A stretch of DNA of 8,922 nucleotides, from positions 1-8,922 of the forward strand of contig JAATVL010000180.1 of NCBI GenBank assembly GCA_014523525.1, in the 5' to 3' direction. Made by a program: the position numbers and the translations under genes. Shown in pieces: positions 1-5,964 of this stretch. Under the pieces are notes generated by a model. The model was given only the letters and a program-made list of their open reading frames with translations. It did no database searches and was not told where the DNA came from. The stretch is from Nitrososphaerales archaeon TH703 (GTDB lineage Archaea > Thermoproteota > Nitrososphaeria > Nitrososphaerales > Nitrososphaeraceae). Numbering within the stretch: position 1 is the stretch's first letter; each line of letters begins with the position of its first letter.

Positions 1-195
1 AACTTGCATCAAACCATGCGTCCTAGTAATTAATAAAGTAATGAAAATAGTGCCAACAATATCGAGGCCCTGAAGAGATGAACTTAAATTTTCAGGTGAT
101 CGACATTAGAATTTAGATAAAGTAATTGTACCTAATTTTGCTAAAATTGTGAACCCAAGGTATTGACATACGCGTTGTTCATCTAGATAAGAAAT

Positions 196-213
196 AATTA
201 AAACATTTTAATT
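196..213. repeat. AT-only inverted repeat beyond the zinc-ribbon gene
   Basis: AATTAAAA and TTTTAATT form perfect 8-base arms around a CA centre, about 30 bases past the stop of the minus-strand zinc-ribbon gene. On the minus strand the area is T-rich, so it could serve as an archaeal terminator. The sequence is low-complexity, so chance is also possible. Confidence 0.25.
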
Positions 214-242
214 TAAAATTCGACTCAGTTTTGCAAGTAATA

Positions 243-407
243 CTATTTCGTAAATCTATGTTGCTTCATAAACTCGTCCAGACATTCGTTGCAAAGTCTA
301 AAACCTTCTTTCTCAAACACAATTTCTTTTTTCTCATCGCAGGAATTACATCTCGAATCTTTGTTTCCTGCTTGGACTTCACTATCCTTGGTTACCTTAG
401 CATCCAC
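243..407 (-). CDS. Small zinc-ribbon protein (54 aa, GTG start)
   Basis: This short minus-strand frame has two Cys pairs, CNSC at residues 20-23 and CNEC at 39-42, separated by 15 residues. That spacing fits a one-zinc ribbon (zinc finger/ribbon mini-proteins are common in thaumarchaea). The rest is charged, with no membrane segment, so a soluble nucleic-acid or protein-binding role is possible but unproven. The GTG at 407 is the only conventional start codon in the frame after the preceding TGA; no clear ribosome binding site precedes it. The frame continues upstream without a stop as far as a TGA at 483-485, which is the stop codon of the neighbouring 52-aa ORF, so the two may be halves of one gene. 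The plus-strand ORF over the same bases lacks recognisable motifs and I regard it as its shadow. Confidence 0.5.
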   Translation of the reverse strand: MDAKVTKDSEVQAGNKDSRCNSCDEKKEIVFEKEGFRLCNECLDEFMKQHRFTK

Positions 408-482
408 TCTAACAATATGAGTTACTGCACCTTTTAAAAAGATTGATTGATATTTTGTTTCGAAGAATTCATTGAATAACGC

Positions 483-641
483 TCATTTTAATTTTTTTCT
501 CAGTGCAAGATCTTTCTTTTTTTCTATTTCTTTCCATTTTCGTATTATTTCATCCCAATTACTTATTTCTCCTTCTGATTGCTTTATTGCCTCTAGAATA
601 TAATTCGCAAATTCTTCAAGGTCATGTTCGATATCATCCAT
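483..641 (-). CDS. Small acidic/coiled hypothetical protein (52 aa)
   Basis: The ATG at 641 is preceded by GAGGTAA about a dozen bases upstream, an acceptable ribosome binding site. The product starts MDDIEHDLEEF and ends in a Lys-rich stretch (KEIEKKK, then LRKKLK). The first half is acidic, the second half basic, and the whole is predicted mostly helical; there is no signal peptide or metal motif. I do not recognise a family. It ends at TGA, and the same frame then stays open for 80 more codons, ending with the zinc ribbon at 243-407. The full reading would be a ~132-aa protein with a helical N-terminus and a C-terminal zinc ribbon. Either this is a two-gene pair, or a single gene interrupted by a nonsense codon. 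Confidence 0.5.
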   Translation of the reverse strand: MDDIEHDLEEFANYILEAIKQSEGEISNWDEIIRKWKEIEKKKDLALRKKLK

Positions 642-730
642 CTTCCTATTCAATTACCTCTCTACTTTTATCCTAATCTTGCCTAATAAAGTAAATTCTA
701 CCATTTAGAACTTCCTTTGCTTGTCGATTC

Positions 731-754
731 TGGGTTTATTCCTGGGTTTATTCC
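731..754. repeat. Tandem 12-base duplication
   Basis: TGGGTTTATTCC occurs twice back to back with no mismatch. Twelve bases keep the reading frame, so it could be a four-codon duplication in a former coding sequence. Confidence 0.7.
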
Positions 755-768
755 TGCTACTGCTAATT

Positions 769-781
769 GTAACATTGTTAC
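769..781. repeat. 13-base palindrome GTAACA-T-TGTTAC
   Basis: This is a perfect inverted repeat with 6-base arms and a 1-base centre. It lies about 130 bases upstream of the minus-strand 52-aa gene and between two copies of CTAATTGTAAC. It could be a protein-binding site; no partner can be named. Confidence 0.4.
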
Positions 782-823
782 CCCTAATTGTAACTCGAAT
801 TATTCTCCTAATTCTTCAAAGAC

Positions 824-889
824 TGAAAATTGTGGTCAAAATATGGTGGGCCGGAAGGGATTGACATTGTTTACAATACGAATCTTTGC
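824..889 (+). repeat. Dispersed direct repeat, copy A
   Basis: The copy begins TGAAAATTGTGGTCAAAATA and shares with copies B and C a core of 41 bases following GGTG; by hand count A matches B at about 29 and C at about 26 of the 41. Its GGTGGGCCGGAAGGGATT is close to the reverse complement of a tRNA T-arm plus acceptor 3' end (AATCCCTTCCGGCCCACC), but the rest of a tRNA is absent. Confidence 0.5.
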
Positions 890-1000
890 CTAAGTCTAAT
901 TTGGGATAGATAAAAGGGATGAGCGGCAAATTTGTCTCAAAAAATATGAAATATGGATACGTAATGACATAGTACTAAAGTGAGTTATTACAAAATGCTT

Positions 1001-1771
1001 CTAGATAAAAGGTTCTATAAAATTCCAAATACATTCTGACATAATGTTTGCAAATAATTCCCGTTTTTGAGGGTCTAGTCTGTGTTCAGGTATAACTTCA
1101 CATTGAATCGCTACTAGGCCCTCAAAGAGTCTTGAGCTCCCAAAAGTCTTTATCGTATACCCACCATCCAAAATACGGCTGTCAGAATCCTGATTTGGCT
1201 CTGCGGGCCATACTTTTTTGTCTTTACTTTTTAAAAGGTTAATCAAACCTTTGTCACCCCAGAAGGCATTTGGATCAAATTCATTCAAAGCATGAATGGA
1301 TCTTCCTTGGTCAGTTCCTATAATAATATCAATAGGATGAACTTGTCCGCCGCAATCCTCAACTTTTGTGCGGCCTGTTCCATGAATGTCAAAAAGAAAT
1401 TTAAAACTGTTCTCATTTTGTAAATGCATTTTTTTGATTACATCTAAAATGCCCTTATGGTATTCATAGTAATTGTTCTCGGCGGTCATATCATTAGATG
1501 GCTCAATAGCGCATTCTACTTGCCTGTTGAAATCAATATAGTCACGATTAATTAGAGCTATTTGAGTAGGAACTTCTCTGCCACTGAGAATGGAAATTTT
1601 GTTTGCAACGCTGGTGGTAAGTTCCATAGTGCGTAGGTCGCTATCCTTTTCAAAACTTTCGCAATTTTTGCAACTAGGCGGGTAGTTATGACGGTTTCTA
1701 AGAAGTGCGGGATTAGATAAAATATCCTCGCCGCCATGCGGACATGTAAACAATAGATTTAAACTTTCCAC
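1001..1771 (-). CDS. N-formylglutamate amidohydrolase-like metallohydrolase
   Basis: The 256-aa product has the hallmarks of the N-formylglutamate amidohydrolase (HutG-type) family, a zinc hydrolase group related to M14 carboxypeptidases. Visible motifs are CPHGGE (10-15), INRDYIDFNR (74-83), DIHGTG (128-133) and, near the C-terminus, DGGYTIKTFGS (202-212) followed by AIQCEV (221-226). H12 and E15 (HxxE) plus H130 would form the zinc site. Members cleave N-formyl or related amides from amino acids; no histidine-degradation genes are nearby, so the true substrate is unknown. There is no signal peptide, so it is probably cytoplasmic. The start is GTG at 1771; a TTTATTTATA box about 31 bases upstream supports leaderless transcription from that codon. 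It is divergent from the Rieske gene and flanked by repeats A and B. Confidence 0.82.
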   Translation of the reverse strand: MESLNLLFTCPHGGEDILSNPALLRNRHNYPPSCKNCESFEKDSDLRTMELTTSVANKISILSGREVPTQIALINRDYIDFNRQVECAIEPSNDMTAENNYYEYHKGILDVIKKMHLQNENSFKFLFDIHGTGRTKVEDCGGQVHPIDIIIGTDQGRSIHALNEFDPNAFWGDKGLINLLKSKDKKVWPAEPNQDSDSRILDGGYTIKTFGSSRLFEGLVAIQCEVIPEHRLDPQKRELFANIMSECIWNFIEPFI

Positions 1772-1793
1772 GATCTGTTGAATAAAAGCGGAG

Positions 1794-1803
1794 TATAAAT
1801 AAA
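1794..1803 (-). promoter_or_regulatory. TATA box of the hydrolase gene
   Basis: On the minus strand the sequence reads TTTATTTATA, centred about 27 bases ahead of the GTG at 1771, the usual archaeal TATA-to-transcription-start distance. The transcript would begin at or next to the start codon. Confidence 0.55.
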
Positions 1804-2027
1804 CTTTTTAGACCAACTAGAACCAATATTCGCATATCACACATAATCATTGACAAAACAAAGGGTTTTACAGGCTAGTAACTAAATTAAAACTTGACCG
1901 GCCCGAAATGAAGAAGATACTATTGTTACCGATTAAAGGAAAATCTGGGCTTTGTTCTAGTAAATATATTCAAATTCCAAGAACTAATCCTCGATCAGAA
2001 ATCCAAATTTCAATCAATATCTATTTT

Positions 2028-2093
2028 TGAAATTTGCTCATGATTTCAGGTGCGTTGGAAGGGATTGAATTTGTTTACAGTGTGGGTCTTTAT
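2028..2093 (+). repeat. Dispersed direct repeat, copy B
   Basis: The copy begins TGAAATTTGCTCATGATTTC; its core GGAAGGGATTGAATTTGTTT matches copy A closely (about 29 of 41 by hand) and copy C (about 30 of 41). It sits about 60 bases before the Rieske TATA box, with copy C beyond that gene's stop in the same orientation, so the Rieske gene lies between two direct repeats. Confidence 0.5.
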
Positions 2094-2153
2094 TTACATT
2101 GTTAGGACCTAGTTGCAGGTTTCTCACTCTGTTAGTTTTTAGTTACTACAACG

Positions 2154-2163
2154 TATAAATAAA
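2154..2163 (+). promoter_or_regulatory. TATA box of the Rieske gene
   Basis: TATAAATAAA ends directly against the ATG at 2164 and is centred about 27 bases before the ATG at 2185. A TATA box cannot be inside its own transcript's coding region, so it favours 2185 as the true, leaderless start. Confidence 0.6.
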
Positions 2164-2184
2164 ATGCTTATGTATACAAGAACA

Positions 2185-2589
2185 ATGACTCAAAACCAAG
2201 GTTACGTTGAGGTAGGAAAAGTAAGCGAAATTACTAATGGTCAAATGAAACATCTAGACATAAATGGAAAAGAAATAGTAATAGCCAATTTTGATGGAAA
2301 GTTTTATGCTTTTGATGAAAGATGTGGGCATATGAATGCCAGACTTTCAAATGGGAATATAAATCAAAATATAGTAACGTGCCCTTTCCATGCGGCAAAG
2401 TTTGATATTACCACTGGAAAGAAAGTAGGAGAACCGGTTTTAGAAATACCTCCTGATATGGAACCCCTACCTCCAAAGTGGCAAAAATATATGGAAAGTG
2501 TTGGCAAAGAGATGTCATTTATTAAAACGTATGACCAGAATACATATGAAGTTACCATTGAAGGAGATATTATAAGTATAAAAACATGA
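2185..2589 (+). CDS. Rieske [2Fe-2S] ferredoxin-like protein
   Basis: The 134-aa product carries the Rieske cluster motif C47-G-H49, then 16 residues, then C66-P-F-H69, providing the two Cys and two His ligands of a [2Fe-2S] cluster. The surrounding fold signals (NGKEIVIANFDGKFYAFDERC, here positions 27-47, and a C-terminal GDIISI strand) fit soluble Rieske ferredoxins, which pass electrons to oxygenases or other redox enzymes. There is no signal peptide or membrane anchor. Compared with ~105-aa ferredoxins it has an extra stretch of about 25 residues around 88-112 (Pro-, Met- and Lys-rich) between the cluster domain and the last strands. I start at ATG 2185 rather than 2164 because a TATA box abuts 2164. 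No oxygenase partner is in the window. Repeats B and C flank it. Confidence 0.85.
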   Translation: MTQNQGYVEVGKVSEITNGQMKHLDINGKEIVIANFDGKFYAFDERCGHMNARLSNGNINQNIVTCPFHAAKFDITTGKKVGEPVLEIPPDMEPLPPKWQKYMESVGKEMSFIKTYDQNTYEVTIEGDIISIKT

Positions 2590-2592
2590 CAG

Positions 2593-2608
2593 TTATTTTT
2601 TTATTTAC
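2593..2608 (+). terminator. T-rich terminator after the Rieske gene
   Basis: A run of seven T followed by more T-rich sequence begins four bases after the TGA, as expected for archaeal T-tract termination. Confidence 0.35.
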
Positions 2609-2627
2609 ATAGTCAGAATATTAAGTG

Positions 2628-2692
2628 TGAAAATTTGCTCAAAATATGGTGAGCGGAGAGAGATTTAATTTGTTAACAATGTGAGTCGTTAT
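2628..2692 (+). repeat. Dispersed direct repeat, copy C
   Basis: The copy begins TGAAAATTTGCTCAAAATAT, nearly identical over that stretch to copy A. One frame reads ENLLKIW then TGA. TGGTGAGCGGAGAGAGATTT looks like the reverse complement of a tRNA 3' end (ending CGCTCACCA), but no tRNA body follows. Confidence 0.5.
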
Positions 2693-2846
2693 CAGAAGTT
2701 GTTTTTTTCAGTTACTATTTACGTTTCAGGCAGATGAAATAACATTTTTACTTCTATTCACTTTTCAACGATATCTAATTTTATTTCACTAGTCACTGTA
2801 GAGGTTGCCACTGAAATATCCGTCTGAAAATAATTTCAATTAATGA

Positions 2847-2856
2847 TATAAATAAA
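2847..2856 (+). promoter_or_regulatory. TATA box of the eIF1 gene
   Basis: TATAAATAAA is identical to the Rieske box. It predicts transcription starting near 2876, leaving about 24 bases before TTG 2900 or about 65 before GTG 2942, so unlike its neighbours this mRNA is not leaderless. Confidence 0.5.
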
Positions 2857-2941
2857 TCTCTTCATCTTAAAATGAGAACTATCGTTATTTTTTCCGGTTT
2901 TGATCAAAACCTTCTTTAACGTAAATATCATATCATTGTTA

Positions 2942-3241
2942 GTGTCAGAAGGTTATTACGATACAGGCTCTATTGACGGTTTTCTACAAGAATTGGATAG
3001 AGAGAAAGCCAAGGTGGTCATCGCGAAAGAATTTAGGAAATTTAAGAAACCAACAACAGTCATAAAAGGCCTTGAGAGTATGACTGATGTTGCTTCAATC
3101 ACTAAAGAATTGAAAATCAAACTTGGAGCTGGAGGTACTTATAAAAATGGATCTGTCATTTTGCAGGGTGAGCATAGAAGTGCAGCCAAGGACTTTCTCA
3201 TTACAAAAGGAATTAAGGAAGATCTAATAGAAGTCAGATAA
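2942..3241 (+). CDS. Translation initiation factor 1 (SUI1/eIF1 family)
   Basis: The 99-aa product is an archaeal SUI1/eIF1 homologue, which binds the small ribosomal subunit near the P site and sets the stringency of start-codon selection. The signature is clear: RKFKKPTTVIKGL in the middle, then KIKLGAGGTYKNGSVILQGE and HR, the conserved GGT-K-G-LQG-H block, and a short terminal domain ending IEVR. Length from GTG 2942 (MSEGYYDTG) matches the usual ~100 aa; an in-frame TTG at 2900 would add 14 residues rich in Phe/Ile with no family resemblance known to me. There is no in-frame ATG before the conserved region, so the gene must use GTG or TTG. No Shine-Dalgarno sequence is visible before either codon. 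Confidence 0.85.
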   Translation: MSEGYYDTGSIDGFLQELDREKAKVVIAKEFRKFKKPTTVIKGLESMTDVASITKELKIKLGAGGTYKNGSVILQGEHRSAAKDFLITKGIKEDLIEVR

Positions 3242-3436
3242 TGTTAAATTTTTGAATTAATACGATTCTCAACGAGCATAGCAAATATTTTGTATTCACT
3301 TTTGATGCTTCAAACAGGATATCATAATGGATTGTGAAATCCGAATATGTGTAACAATTGATAGCGAATTTTACGGCTGTATATATCCTGATTGGTGCAA
3401 AATGCACACCACATTTAAATCACTCAAACATGATTG

Positions 3437-3473
3437 TTAGATTAGCGAAACATTTATTATCATCTCTAACTAA
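3437..3473 (+). promoter_or_regulatory. Candidate MntR/DtxR operator bracketing the oxidase TATA box
   Basis: TTAGATTAG at 3437-3445 and CTAACTAA at 3466-3473 form split inverted half-sites on either side of TTTATTAT (3453-3460), the best TATA candidate for the oxidase operon. The half-sites resemble the two halves of the known bacterial DtxR/IdeR box (TTAGGTTAG and CTAACCTAA); here they are 20 bases apart instead of adjoining, and the right half lacks one base. A regulator bound here could occlude TBP. This is inference from pattern only. Confidence 0.35.
3453..3460 (+). promoter_or_regulatory. TATA box candidate of the oxidase operon
   Basis: TTTATTAT is centred about 40 bases before ATG 3497, which predicts a short 5' leader of about 14 bases. 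Another TATATAT at 3380-3388 is possible but further away. Confidence 0.35.
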
Positions 3474-3496
3474 CTTAAGTATCGTTAATAAACTTG

Positions 3497-4654
3497 ATGA
3501 GTTACCCACGGATAGTCGTGCTTTTTGGTATTGCAATATCCATTATTTTTTTCGCTATTTCCACAATGTTATATAGTAGAAGTTCTCTTAGCGATCAAAA
3601 TTCATCCAAGCTAGACACTGTAGGTGGACATACGCCAGGTTATCCTATACTTAAGACAACAGGCGATATTTTAGATCCGACTTCATCCGTCATAAACCCT
3701 AAGAATGCAGTTGTAGACCCCATGAAATACTTGAGGGAATTTAATTATGGAAGAGTCTCAACGTCTTCTAATGGAACAGTGATAAGAGACTTTACACTGA
3801 TTGCGTCAGACCAGCAGACTAAAGAAGTTTCTCCAGGCGTTTTCTATAATGTATGGACGTTTAACGGTACAATACCAGGACCAACTATACGAGCTACAGA
3901 AGGCGATTTAATCAGAATCACTTTAATAAATCAAGGTACTAAATTCCATTCAATCCACTTTCATGGCATACACCCATCAGAAATGGATGGGGTATTTGAA
4001 GGAATTGCACCAGGGGGCAGATTCACTTACCAATTTACGGCTGAACCATTTGGAGTTTTCCTATACCATTGTCATATGCAGCCTCTCGAGGAACACATAA
4101 CCCATGGTCTTTATGGGGTATACATTGTCGATCCCAAACAAGGTAGACCACAAGCTGACGAGATGGTAATGTTAATGAACGGTTACGACACTGATTTTGA
4201 TACTGAAAATAACTTCTATACTGTTAACGGAATTCCATTCTATTACATGCATCATCCTATTCAAATTGAAAAAAATAGACTAATTCGAATTTATTTAGTA
4301 AATATGCTCGAATTTGATCCTCTCAACAACTTCCACTTACACGCAAATTTGTTTAATTTCTATAAAACCGGGACCAAATTGATACCCGATGAGTATACTG
4401 ATATTGTTACTATGAATCAGGCAGAACGTGGCATATTGGAATTTAGCTATAAATATCCGGGAATGTATATGTTTCATGCTCACAAGACTGAGTTTGCAGA
4501 GAAAGGATGGACAGGGCTATTTTTTGTAAAAGACAATACAAGTGAGTCTGTTAATCAAAATTTAAACGTTACCTCAACAATGAATAACACAAGTTATTCT
4601 AAATCTAATTTTAGTAACGCAACTAACATTGTGCCAACAGGAGGCTTGAAATGA
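3497..4654 (+). CDS. Membrane-anchored two-domain multicopper oxidase
   Basis: The 385-aa product (ATG 3497; a TTG at 3494 is also in frame) has an N-terminal hydrophobic segment (about 6-27) that acts as signal or anchor, a low-complexity linker to about 75, and two cupredoxin domains. Domain 1 has HSIHFHGIH (151-159) and YHCHMQPLEEHITHGLYG (190-207); domain 2 has HLHANLF (280-286) and MFHAHKTEFAEKGW (325-338). Four His-x-His pairs (H154/156, H191/193, H280/282, H327/329) can supply a complete trinuclear copper site, unlike nitrite reductase NirK. Type 1 ligands would be H151, C192 and H200, with Leu205 where NirK has Met. Only domain 1 has the Cys, so this is the kind with blue copper in the N-terminal domain. 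It acts outside the cell, oxidising a metal ion or other reductant with O2. The Asn/Ser/Thr tail has several N-x-S/T sites. Confidence 0.88.
   Translation: MSYPRIVVLFGIAISIIFFAISTMLYSRSSLSDQNSSKLDTVGGHTPGYPILKTTGDILDPTSSVINPKNAVVDPMKYLREFNYGRVSTSSNGTVIRDFTLIASDQQTKEVSPGVFYNVWTFNGTIPGPTIRATEGDLIRITLINQGTKFHSIHFHGIHPSEMDGVFEGIAPGGRFTYQFTAEPFGVFLYHCHMQPLEEHITHGLYGVYIVDPKQGRPQADEMVMLMNGYDTDFDTENNFYTVNGIPFYYMHHPIQIEKNRLIRIYLVNMLEFDPLNNFHLHANLFNFYKTGTKLIPDEYTDIVTMNQAERGILEFSYKYPGMYMFHAHKTEFAEKGWTGLFFVKDNTSESVNQNLNVTSTMNNTSYSKSNFSNATNIVPTGGLK
4640..4644 (+). promoter_or_regulatory. Shine-Dalgarno site for the ZIP gene inside the oxidase end
   Basis: GGAGG lies 6 bases before ATG 4651 and 9 before ATG 4654, within the last codons of the oxidase gene. 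It shows that internal operon genes here use ribosome binding sites, while first genes appear leaderless or nearly so. Confidence 0.6.
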
Positions 4655-5964
4655 TGGAAAGAGAGGAAACTAACATTGCTAATACTTACAGAATTTCTAA
4701 GAGGACTATACTATTTGGAGTTGTCCCAATTATAGTTATTGGAGCAATGATAATATTGCTATTAAATTCTCCTGGAATATTATTTCAAAACTCTGTCAAA
4801 CCACTTCCTAAAATTTCTATTGAGAAAGTTGAGTTTTCAGATGGTGGTATAGTAGCCTTTATAAGAAACACGGGACCTTCAAATACCACCATTGCACAAG
4901 CTGATGTGAATGACAGAATACATCCTGCAGCAATAGAGCCAAGTCGAATATTAACTAGGCTGGCAGATGCAAAAGTAATAATCCCATTCGTATGGAACAT
5001 TGGTGAACCATATAAGATAGGAATAACTACAGACGATGGAACTAGATTTGAGAAAACGGTTGACTCTGCAGCTCCAGCGCCGCGTCCAACTGTTGGGCAG
5101 GTTTCAACATTTGCTATCATTGGTACATATGTAGGCGTTATTCCTGTGATGATGGGACTTATCTGGTATCCATTCATTAGAAGGTTAAGTCCCAATAAGT
5201 ATAACTTTTTCCTTAGCCTTACTGCAGGATTGTTAGTTTTTCTTGGTATAGATGCTCTACTTGAGAGTAACGAAATAGCAGTCAATACTCTTGCACCTGC
5301 CTTTAATGCACAGATTCTCATTATTATGGTAGCAATTGTTTCTTTAATAACACTCCTGTATGTATCACAGAGATTGATTCAACGTGCCTCAAAGCGTTCC
5401 AAACCTGAGATTGAATATAAGTCTGGATATTCAAGCCATTCAGAGCCTGATTCGGAACTAAGTGATATCAGATCCTCTTCTACGTCATCCCAACAACAGT
5501 TATTGATAAAGCCTATTGCCATATCTATGATGATTGCAATTGGTATCGGATTACATAATTTCGGAGAAGGCCTGGCTATTGGCGCAGCAGTTTTGTTAGG
5601 AGAAGTAGCTTTAAGCTCATTTTTAATTTTAGGATTCACATTGCACAATACCACAGAGGGTTTAGCCATTGTAGCGCCTATGGCTAAAAGTCGAAGGATT
5701 CCAGTAACAAAGTTAATGATTATGGGTTTGATAGCAGGAGGTCCTACAATTATTGGAGCGTGGATAGGGGGATTTTTGTACTCTCCTATCGCAACTGTAA
5801 TTTTTCTTTCGATAGGTGCAGGCGCAATATTCCAGGTAGTTTACTCGATTGCCGCTTGGATGTATCACACAAATGGGAGTCGAGGATTGCTAAATAATCA
5901 TTGGATTATCATGGGCTTTGCATTTGGGATGCTAATAATGTATCTTACAGGACTGTTGGTTTAA
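4651..5964 (+). CDS. ZIP-family metal permease with extracellular N-terminal domain
   Basis: The 437-aa protein overlaps the oxidase stop by 4 bases (ATGA), so the two are translationally coupled. The C-terminal two thirds is a ZIP permease (divalent metal uptake: Zn, Fe or Mn): eight hydrophobic segments near 153-175, 183-203, 220-240, 288-313, 318-340, 352-375, 377-403 and 416-437. The metal-binding repeats are HNFGEG (302-307) and HNTTEG (332-337) in helices 4 and 5. The cytoplasmic loop (241-286) is Ser/Glu-rich with one His, unlike the His-rich loop of many zinc carriers. Unusually, an extra membrane segment (about 18-39) and a soluble, beta-rich ~95-residue domain (about 45-140), ending in a Pro-rich linker SAAPAPRP, precede the permease; this part should face outside, beside the oxidase. 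Confidence 0.87.
   Translation: MMEREETNIANTYRISKRTILFGVVPIIVIGAMIILLLNSPGILFQNSVKPLPKISIEKVEFSDGGIVAFIRNTGPSNTTIAQADVNDRIHPAAIEPSRILTRLADAKVIIPFVWNIGEPYKIGITTDDGTRFEKTVDSAAPAPRPTVGQVSTFAIIGTYVGVIPVMMGLIWYPFIRRLSPNKYNFFLSLTAGLLVFLGIDALLESNEIAVNTLAPAFNAQILIIMVAIVSLITLLYVSQRLIQRASKRSKPEIEYKSGYSSHSEPDSELSDIRSSSTSSQQQLLIKPIAISMMIAIGIGLHNFGEGLAIGAAVLLGEVALSSFLILGFTLHNTTEGLAIVAPMAKSRRIPVTKLMIMGLIAGGPTIIGAWIGGFLYSPIATVIFLSIGAGAIFQVVYSIAAWMYHTNGSRGLLNNHWIIMGFAFGMLIMYLTGLLV

Larger units (their letters stand above)
642..1000. other. Gene-poor stretch with repeats and possible integrase/tRNA remnant
   Basis: No convincing gene is seen. The stretch holds a 12-base tandem duplication (731-754), an 11-base direct repeat CTAATTGTAAC (763-773 and 784-794), a 13-base palindrome (769-781) and repeat copy A (824-889). 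A plus-strand frame is open from 690 to 893 without an early ATG; near its end another frame reads KIWWAGRD then stop. That peptide resembles the spurious peptides produced when translation runs into the antisense of a tRNA 3' end, as at integrase/attachment-site junctions. I infer a decayed integration scar, with low certainty. A 25-codon minus-strand frame ending at TAG just upstream of the 52-aa gene is also open but has no support. Confidence 0.35.
1772..2184. other. Divergent intergenic region between hydrolase and Rieske genes
   Basis: This holds two outward-facing promoters (boxes at 1794-1803 and 2154-2163) and repeat copy B (2028-2093). A plus-strand 40-codon frame at 1908-2030, starting MKKILLLPIK, is open but has no clear ribosome binding site, good TATA box or recognisable family, and it ends where repeat B begins, so I do not call it a gene. 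Confidence 0.5.
2590..2941. other. Intergenic region before eIF1
   Basis: It contains the Rieske terminator, repeat C, a TATA box (2847-2856) and a leader of about 65 bases. A 15-codon ATG ORF (2872-2919) overlaps the leader, but its ATG lies at or just before the predicted transcription start, so it may not be in the mRNA. I see no other gene. Confidence 0.45.

Noticed and set aside
231..437. Plus-strand 68-codon ORF
   Set aside because: It is antisense to the zinc-ribbon frame, which has a better motif; it has no start signal and a composition typical of a shadow.
843..889. A tRNA gene at repeat A
   Set aside because: Only a stretch like the antisense 3' end is present; no anticodon arm, D arm or 5' acceptor partner follows.
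1908..2030. Plus-strand 40-codon ORF starting MKKILLLPIK
   Set aside because: No ribosome binding site or convincing TATA box, no known family, and it ends at repeat B.
3358..3576. Plus-strand 72-codon ORF ahead of and overlapping the oxidase start
   Set aside because: It starts with TTG, overlaps the oxidase signal segment in another frame and shows no family features.
3497..4654. Copper nitrite reductase (NirK)
   Set aside because: Four His-x-His pairs provide a trinuclear site and the type 1 Met is absent, which fits an oxygen-reducing two-domain oxidase rather than NirK.
4785..5669. Minus-strand ORFs of 178 and 96 codons inside the ZIP gene
   Set aside because: They are antisense shadows of a clearly conserved permease gene.
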